A stretch of DNA of 11,254 bases from an uncultured Paracoccaceae bacterium (GTDB lineage: Bacteria > Pseudomonadota > Alphaproteobacteria > Rhodobacterales > Rhodobacteraceae). Position numbers and translations under genes: made by a program. The stretch covers positions 1 to 11,254 of the forward strand of contig CAJXHQ010000051.1 in the NCBI GenBank assembly GCA_913054485.1, given 5' to 3'. Under the pieces are notes generated by a model. It searched no databases. It was not told the origin of the DNA and worked only from the letters and a program-made list of their open reading frames with translations. Shown here in pieces: positions 6,502-11,254 of this stretch (position 1 is the stretch's first letter; the number at the start of each line of letters is the position of its first letter).

Positions 6502-7355
6502 CAGTTCTCTCCGGTTGCAACGGGTAGTGTCGGGAAGGCGCCCCATTCGGTCCATGAGCCGTCGTACAGGGAGTGGTCGGTCTTGCCGATCCGCTCCAGC
6601 GCCAGGCTCAGAACCGCGGCGGTCACGCCCGATCCGCAGGTGGTAATGGCGGGTTTCGCGAGGTCCACGCCCGCAGCCCCAAAGGCCGCGCGGATGCCAT
6701 CGGCATCCTTCATCGTCTGGTCCGCATTCAAAAGCGTGGTGAAGGGCACGTTTTTCGACCCCGGAATATGGCCTGCGCGCAGGCCCGCGCGCGGCTCCTT
6801 CGCGTCACCGCGGAAGCGCGGCGCAGCGCGGGCATCGATAATCTCGTGGTCGCCCAGCTTGGCGGCGGAAGAGACCTGTGTCACATCGCGCACCAGGTGG
6901 TTCTGCACCCGCACCGTCATATGACGGTCGCGGATCACCGGCGGCAGGTCTTCGATCTCGCGGCCCTCGGCCTGCCACTTGGGCAACCCGCCGTCCAGCA
7001 CCGCCACATTGTTCTGACCCATCAGCTTGAACATCCACCAGACGCGCGCCGCGGAAAACAGCCCCGCCGCATCATAGATCACCACCTGGTGGCCGTCGCC
7101 AACACCCATGGCGCGCAGGCGGGACATGAATTTCTCGACAGGGGGCATCATATGCGGCAGATCCGAGCGGTGGTCCGAGATATCCTCGATATCAAAGAAC
7201 CGCGCGCCGGGGATATGAGCGGCACCGTATTCTGCCTCCGCATCGCGCCCCGAGGCGGGCATATGCCAGGACCCGTCCAGGATCCGAAGATCCGGATCTT
7301 TCAGATGCGCCGCGAGCCATTCGGTGGAAACCAGAGTTTTCGGATCATCCTGCAT
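6501..7355 (-). CDS. sseA: 3-mercaptopyruvate sulfurtransferase (two-rhodanese-domain)
   Basis: A 284-residue tandem-rhodanese enzyme. The N-terminal, inactive rhodanese domain spans about 8-135 (ILDGSWHMP, HIPGARFFDIE, VVIYDAAG in place of the cysteine loop). The catalytic domain spans about 150-280, with C240 in the loop CGSGVTA. CGSGVT is the mercaptopyruvate sulfurtransferase signature, whereas thiosulfate sulfurtransferases usually carry CRKGVT. It moves sulfane sulfur from 3-mercaptopyruvate to thiols, thioredoxin or cyanide, giving pyruvate and persulfide/H2S. The start at 7355 has a strong AAGGGAGGG (7362-7370) six bases upstream. The stop TGA overlaps the aminotransferase ATG by one base, indicating a bicistronic operon with translational coupling. 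Confidence 0.93.
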   Translation of the reverse strand: MQDDPKTLVSTEWLAAHLKDPDLRILDGSWHMPASGRDAEAEYGAAHIPGARFFDIEDISDHRSDLPHMMPPVEKFMSRLRAMGVGDGHQVVIYDAAGLFSAARVWWMFKLMGQNNVAVLDGGLPKWQAEGREIEDLPPVIRDRHMTVRVQNHLVRDVTQVSSAAKLGDHEIIDARAAPRFRGDAKEPRAGLRAGHIPGSKNVPFTTLLNADQTMKDADGIRAAFGAAGVDLAKPAITTCGSGVTAAVLSLALERIGKTDHSLYDGSWTEWGAFPTLPVATGEN

Positions 7356-7441
7356 GCAGAGCCCTCCCTTGCCGTATGGTCAAAGGCTTACTGCCGCCAA
7401 GGCAGAGTCGCAAGGCCGGGCTGAGGTGCCGCAGTCAGAAA

Positions 7442-7476
7442 GTCCGGCCGGCACGCAAGAATCTTGCCGGCCGGAC
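7442..7476 (-). terminator. 11-bp perfect hairpin, probable smpB terminator
   Basis: GTCCGGCCGGC (7442-7452) and GCCGGCCGGAC (7466-7476) are perfectly complementary, with a short inner AAG/CTT pairing in the loop. On the minus strand the stem is followed by TTTCTG, so it can end the smpB transcript about 100 bases after the smpB stop and shield the sulfurtransferase operon. The T run is short and interrupted, so part of the effect may be 3'-end stabilisation. It is the main element in the 219-base gap 7356-7574. That gap also holds CTGCC-N5-GGCAG at 7391-7405 and the sulfurtransferase ribosome-binding site; no gene is seen there. Confidence 0.6.
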
Positions 7477-7574
7477 GTTTCAGCTGTCTTCTGCGGCGAA
7501 TGGGGAATGAACGGGTCCGGCAGATCAATTCATCAGGACCAGCCGGAAGGTACGAATTTTCCGGGCCGCGCCGC

Positions 7575-8057
7575 TCAGCGCGCGTCTTTCATCAGCCGCT
7601 GCTTCTGGCGGCCCCAGTCGCGTTTGGCTTCCGTGGCGCGCTTGTCGTGGATCTTCTTGCCCTTGGCGATGCCCAGCTTCATCTTCACCAGGCCCTTGTG
7701 GTTGAAGTACATGACCAGCGGCACCAGGGTCATGCCCTTGCGCTGGGTCGCGTTCCACAGATCGGCCATTTCCTTGCGCGAGACCAGAAGTTTGCGGCGC
7801 CGCCGTTCTTCGTGTTTGAACATCTTGGCCTGCGCATAGGGCGGGACATAGCTGTTAACCAGCCACAGCTCGCCATCCTCAACCGCCGCATAGCTGTCGG
7901 CAATGTTGGAACCGCCGCCGCGCAGCGCCTTCACTTCCGAACCCTCAAGGATAATGCCGCACTCGATGTCGTCCTCGATCGCATAATCGAAACGCGCACG
8001 CCGGTTTTCGGCGATCACCTTGTAATTCGGGTCAGAGTTTTGCTTCTGCTTGGCCAT
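7575..8057 (-). CDS. smpB: SsrA-binding protein SmpB
   Basis: A 160-residue protein matching SmpB throughout. It binds tmRNA and the ribosomal A site to rescue stalled ribosomes in trans-translation. Family landmarks: [32 protein letters not shown] (about 16-48), the oligonucleotide-binding barrel, [24 protein letters not shown], and the basic tail [28 protein letters not shown], which folds into the decoding site. Length is standard. The ATG at 8055-8057 has no recognisable Shine-Dalgarno; the preceding minus-strand bases are CATCTGCCTCCC. The start is nevertheless fixed by the conserved MAKQK-type N-terminus. It follows betC by 47 bases with no functional relation, so a separate promoter inside the 3' part of betC is likely. 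No tmRNA gene is seen in the window. Confidence 0.95.
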   Translation of the reverse strand: MAKQKQNSDPNYKVIAENRRARFDYAIEDDIECGIILEGSEVKALRGGGSNIADSYAAVEDGELWLVNSYVPPYAQAKMFKHEERRRRKLLVSRKEMADLWNATQRKGMTLVPLVMYFNHKGLVKMKLGIAKGKKIHDKRATEAKRDWGRQKQRLMKDAR

Positions 8058-8104
8058 GGGAGGCAGATGTAAGCGGGCAGCGGCCCGGGCGCAAGGCCCG
8101 CCGG

Positions 8105-9562
8105 TCAGCTGCGCACATAGCGTGTCTGCACATCCTGCTCAGGCCGGTAGTCCCACTGCGTCCCGTTGGCTGCCATGGCCGCATTGACCAGTTGTTTCTG
8201 CGGCAGCCGCGCCCAGACCTCAGCCTCGATGGCCTCCAGGTCAAAGCGCCCGCCGGTGATCTCGTCCAGCAGCCGGGCTTCGGCCTCAGCCGCGGCCGGA
8301 TCGCCAGCCCGGTTCACCCGCTCCTGCGGATCTTCGTCCAGGTTGAACAGCTGATGCGGGGTGCCATGGCTGTAGATCATTTTCCAGCCGCCCAGCCGCA
8401 CCATGAAGCTGGGCCGCATGATACCCTCGCCGTGGTATTCGGCGATCACCGGCACCCCGTCCAATTCTTCGCCGCGCAGGGCGGGCAGAAGCGAGCGCCC
8501 GTGCATGCCGCGCACCGGCTCCTGCCCGGCCAGATCCAGCAGGCTTGCCGGCAGGTCCAGCAGCGAGACCGGCGTGTCCACCCGGCCCGCAGCCGCCCCC
8601 GGCATATCGATCACCAAAGGAATACGCGCTGACCATTCATAAAAGCTGCGTTTCTGGATCAGACCCTTTTCGCCCAGCATCTCGCCATGATCCGCCGTGA
8701 AAATCACCACGGTATTGTCCCTGAGCCCCTGTTCCTCCAGCACCGCCAGCATCTCGCCCAGCTTGTCGTCAATGTAATGGGACAGGGCCGCAAAGGCGCG
8801 GCGCGCCTGCAAGACCTGGCCGGGGTCTGTCAGCGGCGCGCGGTCCAGCCCGTACCAGCGCAGGAAGGCCCGGTCATAGTCCGAGTAGCTCTCCTCCATA
8901 CCGTCCGGGTAGTCCGGCAGCGGCATGTCGGCGTCCTTGTACATCTCCCAGTATTTGCGCGGCACCTGGTAAGGCGGATGCGGGTTGGTGAAGCTGACAG
9001 TCAGCATCCAGGGGCGCTCCGGCGCGTGGCGCAGGTAGTCCAGCGCTTTGAAATGAGTCTCCTCGTCGTATTGCAGCTCTTTCGACCAGCCCGGCCCGAC
9101 GTTCTGCGGCTGGTACTGCGGGGCAAAATCAAAGGCCTTCGCCTCAGGATCACCCGCAGGCAGCAACGGGTAGGACCACAGGTGCCCGGACGGATAGAGA
9201 TCGGTATTCAGCCGCCGCTGAAACCCGTGCAGCTGGTCGGCACCGATGAAATGCATCTTGCCCGACAGCACGGTCTCGTAGCCCGCATTGGCCAGGTAAT
9301 GGGCGAAGGTAGGGATATAGCCGGGAAAGGGATCGCCATTGTCAAAACAGCCGGTCGTGGAGGTATGCAGCCCGGTCATGAACCCCGCGCGGGCCGGCGT
9401 GCAGATCGGACTGGAGGTATAGGCATTGGTGAACTGCACCCCGCGTTCTGCCAGTGCCGAAAGATGCTTCATCCGCGCGCCGCTGTGTCCGCAGGCGTCC
9501 AGCAGGAAGGGGGCCATCTGATCTGCCACCACCAGCAGGATATTGGGTTTGTCAGCAGGCAT
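8105..9562 (-). CDS. betC: Choline-sulfatase (type I sulfatase)
   Basis: A 485-residue cytosolic-type sulfatase without signal peptide, hydrolysing choline-O-sulfate to choline and sulfate, which supplies a glycine-betaine precursor and sulfur. The sulfatase signature [14 protein letters not shown] contains C54 in C-T-P-A-R, the cysteine expected to become formylglycine. Metal and active-site residues include D14 in VVADQM, K102 and H104 in GKMHFIG, H195 in NPHPPYQ, and D291-H292 in TADHGEM. The C-terminus (WDYRP...TRYVRS) resembles the tail typical of choline-sulfatases and sets it apart from arylsulfatases. The ATG at 9562 has GGAG seven bases upstream. No betA, betB, choline transporter or formylglycine-generating enzyme gene lies in the window, so those functions must be elsewhere. 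It is divergent from a GlxA-type regulator, a likely controller. Confidence 0.88.
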   Translation of the reverse strand: MPADKPNILLVVADQMAPFLLDACGHSGARMKHLSALAERGVQFTNAYTSSPICTPARAGFMTGLHTSTTGCFDNGDPFPGYIPTFAHYLANAGYETVLSGKMHFIGADQLHGFQRRLNTDLYPSGHLWSYPLLPAGDPEAKAFDFAPQYQPQNVGPGWSKELQYDEETHFKALDYLRHAPERPWMLTVSFTNPHPPYQVPRKYWEMYKDADMPLPDYPDGMEESYSDYDRAFLRWYGLDRAPLTDPGQVLQARRAFAALSHYIDDKLGEMLAVLEEQGLRDNTVVIFTADHGEMLGEKGLIQKRSFYEWSARIPLVIDMPGAAAGRVDTPVSLLDLPASLLDLAGQEPVRGMHGRSLLPALRGEELDGVPVIAEYHGEGIMRPSFMVRLGGWKMIYSHGTPHQLFNLDEDPQERVNRAGDPAAAEAEARLLDEITGGRFDLEAIEAEVWARLPQKQLVNAAMAANGTQWDYRPEQDVQTRYVRS

Positions 9563-9666
9563 CTTAAGACTCCGGGCGCATTTGGGGACTGGGGACTGGC
9601 TGCATCATTGACGGGTGCCACCGGCAAAGATATCCGAATTCAGCCCTTTTCAGACGGATTTCAGCC
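9563..9666. promoter_or_regulatory. Divergent promoter region, betC / GlxA-type regulator
   Basis: These 104 bases separate the two start codons. Seen here: the tandem GGGGACT GGGGACT (9584-9597); TGCC-ACC-GGCA (9616-9626), a short inverted repeat; and a possible plus-strand promoter TTGACG (9608-9613), 17 bases, TATCCG (9631-9636), whose -10 is weak. The regulator gene has no clear Shine-Dalgarno. AraC-type proteins often bind direct repeats beside their own divergent target, so the tandem heptamer is a candidate site, but this is a guess. Confidence 0.4.
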
Positions 9667-10614
9667 ATGACCAAGGTTCCGCTCTACGCTTTCGCCATTC
9701 AGGACGGCTTTTCCCTCTTCGGCTACGGGATCGCGCGCGACCTCTTGCGGATGGCTGCCGGGCGCAGCGAAGCTCCCGCGGCGCACTGCGTTACGCTGGG
9801 GCCTGCCGGCGGGGCTGTGCGCAGCTCCTGCGGTGCGGTGGTGATGGCAGATAGCGGATGGCAGCCGCATCCCAAGATGCAGGCCCTGTTTGTCTGCTCT
9901 TCCGCGGTGCGCAGCGCAGCCGCACAGGACAAAAGCCTGCTGGCCTGCATCCGCGCTGCCCATCGCCATGGCGCTTACCTCTGCGGGCTTGGCAGCGGTG
10001 TCTGGCCTCTGGCAGCAGCCGGGGTGCTGAACGGGCAGCAGGCCTCGGCAGATCCCGGCGAAATCGCCGCTCTGCGCAGTGCCTTCCCGCAGGTGCAGTT
10101 CACACTGGCCCCGGTGACACTGGATGCCGGAACCGCGACTTGCATCGGCGGCGACAGCGTCACCGACATGATGCTGCAGTACTTGAAAGCGGCCCATGGC
10201 CCGGAGATGGTGGCGGCCGCCCGCCGCGCCGTATTCCTGAAGCCAGCCCGCTCGGAGGGGCTGATGCGCGCACTCGGATGCAGCGCGCCCGGGCAGGACC
10301 TGGACCCGCGGCTGCAACGCTGCCTGCACATTCTGGACCAGTCCATTGCCGCCCCGCCGTCCATCCCCGCCCTGTGCCGCGACGCAGGGCTGCCGGAACG
10401 CACTCTCGGGCGGCTGACGCGGGCCGCCTTCGGCTGCGCCCCCGCCGCGCTGGCCCTGCGCATCCGCCTGCACCACGCCGAAAGCATGCTGCGCCACACC
10501 CCGCGCAGCGTGCAGGAGATCAGCGCCGATTGCGGTTTTGCCACCGCCTCGCATTTAGCCGCGGCCTTCCGCCGCCGCTACGGGCTGTCTCCCGGTGCCT
10601 TCCGAAGGGGCTGA
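9667..10614 (+). CDS. GlxA-type AraC-family transcriptional regulator (DJ-1/PfpI-like N-domain)
   Basis: A 315-residue regulator. Residues 1-195 have the DJ-1/PfpI (class I amidotransferase-like) layout of GlxA regulators: a YAFAIQDGFSLFGY start, ALFVCSS, AYLCGLGSGVWPLAAAGVLNG (C106 near the nucleophile position) and CIGGDSVTDMMLQYLKAAHG. The usual TTHW motif after the nucleophile region is absent, replaced by ASADPGE, so the domain is probably a ligand sensor rather than an enzyme. The AraC DNA-binding domain occupies about 215-315, with two helix-turn-helix units, IPALCRDAGLPERTLGRLTRAAFG and VQEISADCGFATASHLAAAFRRRYGLSPGAFR. Relatives include GbdR and CdhR, which sense glycine betaine and carnitine derivatives. 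With divergent betC, control of choline-sulfate use is a reasonable inference. No strong ribosome-binding site precedes the ATG. Confidence 0.85.
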   Translation: MTKVPLYAFAIQDGFSLFGYGIARDLLRMAAGRSEAPAAHCVTLGPAGGAVRSSCGAVVMADSGWQPHPKMQALFVCSSAVRSAAAQDKSLLACIRAAHRHGAYLCGLGSGVWPLAAAGVLNGQQASADPGEIAALRSAFPQVQFTLAPVTLDAGTATCIGGDSVTDMMLQYLKAAHGPEMVAAARRAVFLKPARSEGLMRALGCSAPGQDLDPRLQRCLHILDQSIAAPPSIPALCRDAGLPERTLGRLTRAAFGCAPAALALRIRLHHAESMLRHTPRSVQEISADCGFATASHLAAAFRRRYGLSPGAFRRG

Positions 10615-10713
10615 CCAGCAGGAACCCGCCTGAAACGCCCGGCTCTCGGCCCCGATTGTTGTCCGCAGTCTGCAGGGGCACTACCCCAAAGCCAGACCAG
10701 CGGAGGCGAGGCA
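10615..10713 (+). promoter_or_regulatory. Gap and leader of the beta-lactamase gene
   Basis: These 99 bases separate the regulator stop from the beta-lactamase start. No convincing terminator hairpin or -35/-10 pair is visible. GGAGG at 10702-10706, seven bases before TTG at 10714, is a strong ribosome-binding site and fixes the start. The gene may be read from its own promoter here or through from the regulator gene. Confidence 0.4.
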
Positions 10714-11254
10714 TTGATCCTGACACGAAAGACTTTTCTCACCGGCGCAGCCGCCGCGCTGCTGGCCCAGGCCGTACCGCTGCGCGGGCATGCCACCCCG
10801 CCCGGCCTGATTCCCGAGGCGGAATTGCGGATGATCGAGACCCGCAGCGGCGGCAGGTTGGGATTCGCCGCGCTGGACAGCCAGGACGGACGGTTCAGCA
10901 GCTGGCGCGGCGAGGAGCGTTTTGCGCTGTCCAGCACGTTCAAATTCCTGCTGGCCGCCGCCGTTCTGATGCGGGCTGACACCAGACAGGAACAGCTTGA
11001 GCGGGCGGTGAATGTGCCCGCCGCAGGTCTGGTGGACTGGTCCCCGGACACGGAACGCCACGCCGGAGGCAGCATGACGGTCTGGAGCCTGTGCAAGGCT
11101 GCGGTCACGCGCAGCGACAACACGGCTGCCAATCTTCTGCTGGAGACACTGGACGGGCCGGACGGCTTTACCCGGCTGATGCGCGAGGCCGGCGACCGCG
11201 TGACCCGGCTGGACCGCATCGAACCGGCGCTGAACGAAGCCGCGCCCGGCGATC
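10714..11254 (+). CDS. Class A beta-lactamase, 5' part (runs off the window)
   Basis: The first 180 residues of a serine beta-lactamase, about two thirds of the usual 280-300. Class A motifs are intact: S74-T-F-K77 (SxxK nucleophile and lysine), W109 in LVDWSPDTE at the Ambler 105 position, S134-D-N136, and E170-P-A-L-N174 of the omega loop with the deacylation glutamate. The KTG motif lies beyond the edge. The N-terminus TRKTFLTGAAAALLAQAVPLRGHA is an export signal. It resembles a twin-arginine signal with RK in place of RR, so Tat or Sec export to the periplasm are both possible. I start at TTG (10714) because GGAGG is ideally placed and the in-frame codons I read upstream (to about 10678) contain no ATG or GTG. 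Whether it gives resistance cannot be told. It follows the GlxA-type gene on the same strand by 99 bases. Confidence 0.88.
   Translation, partial: MILTRKTFLTGAAAALLAQAVPLRGHATPPGLIPEAELRMIETRSGGRLGFAALDSQDGRFSSWRGEERFALSSTFKFLLAAAVLMRADTRQEQLERAVNVPAAGLVDWSPDTERHAGGSMTVWSLCKAAVTRSDNTAANLLLETLDGPDGFTRLMREAGDRVTRLDRIEPALNEAAPGD

Noticed and set aside
6502..6555. Upstream start (ATG at 6555) for the aminotransferase
   Set aside because: It lies inside the sulfurtransferase gene, while the ATG at 6501 has a good GGAGAG and the expected MFETL-type N-terminus.
5479..6924. 481-codon open frame antisense to the aminotransferase and sulfurtransferase
   Set aside because: It spans two genes with full catalytic motifs on the other strand; its Q/H/R/V-rich composition is typical of a reverse-strand shadow.
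7543..7564. CCGGAA ... TTCCGG hairpin just after the smpB stop
   Set aside because: Only a 6-bp stem with a 10-base loop and no T run on the minus strand; too weak to call a terminator.
7356..7574. Possible tmRNA or small RNA gene beside smpB
   Set aside because: No tRNA-like ends, no tag-peptide reading frame and no CCA region seen. Only hairpins and a ribosome-binding site are supported.
8687..9670. 327-codon open frame antisense to betC
   Set aside because: betC is complete and well conserved in the opposite direction. The frame has no recognisable domain and no ribosome-binding site that I see.
9858..10979. 373-codon plus-strand frame crossing from the regulator into the beta-lactamase
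   Set aside because: It is out of frame with both recognised genes, very R/P/A-rich, and would run through the beta-lactamase ribosome-binding site.
1..11254. CRISPR arrays, insertion sequences, toxin-antitoxin or phage-defence genes
   Set aside because: No regularly spaced repeats, transposase-like proteins or terminal inverted repeats. Every substantial gene is assigned to a metabolic, transport or regulatory family.

Overview
The window is high-GC, densely packed bacterial chromosome. Gene content and protein character (FtsX-type export permease, Rrf2 iron-sulfur regulator, a choline-sulfatase beside a GlxA-type regulator, a coupled mercaptopyruvate sulfurtransferase/aminotransferase pair) suggest an alphaproteobacterium of the Rhodobacteraceae, probably the Roseobacter group (Leisingera/Phaeobacter/Ruegeria-like). 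That placement rests on protein resemblance, not on a search. I see no phage, insertion sequence, CRISPR array, tRNA or rRNA.

Layout. (1) 1-168: 3' end of a cold-shock protein gene and its terminator. (2) 168-4094: a divergent tesA-like esterase and a two-gene ABC exporter (ATPase plus FtsX-family permease). This matches the tesA/ybbA/ybbP arrangement of Escherichia coli; the 55-bp gap between the divergent genes must hold both promoters. (3) 4114-5255: an Rrf2-family [Fe-S] regulator (NsrR/RirA-like) divergent from a gamma-glutamylcyclotransferase-like gene. The 95-98 bp between them holds an FNR-type box and a 21-bp inverted repeat. (4) 5269-7355: a translationally coupled pair on the minus strand, 3-mercaptopyruvate sulfurtransferase then a class I aspartate/aromatic aminotransferase, ending at a good intrinsic terminator. 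(5) 7442-9562: smpB and a choline-sulfatase gene (betC), both minus strand, with an 11-bp perfect hairpin downstream of smpB. (6) 9667-11254: a GlxA-type AraC regulator divergent from betC, then the 5' two-thirds or so of a class A beta-lactamase that runs off the window.

How the genes may work together. The sulfurtransferase and aminotransferase could form the cysteine -> 3-mercaptopyruvate -> persulfide/H2S route. The neighbouring cyclotransferase-like protein, if it acts on gamma-glutamyl peptides, would also touch thiol metabolism, and the Rrf2 regulator beside it is of the NO/iron-sensing kind. BetC releases choline and sulfate from choline-O-sulfate, and the divergent GlxA-type regulator is a natural candidate for its control. 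These links are inferences from gene order and family.

Overall this is mostly ordinary core and accessory metabolism. I found no clear new defence or mobile system. The most informative stretch is the regulatory region at 4576-4670. No gene-free stretch exceeds 300 bases; the longest gap, 7356-7574 (219 bases), holds a hairpin and the sulfurtransferase ribosome-binding site.
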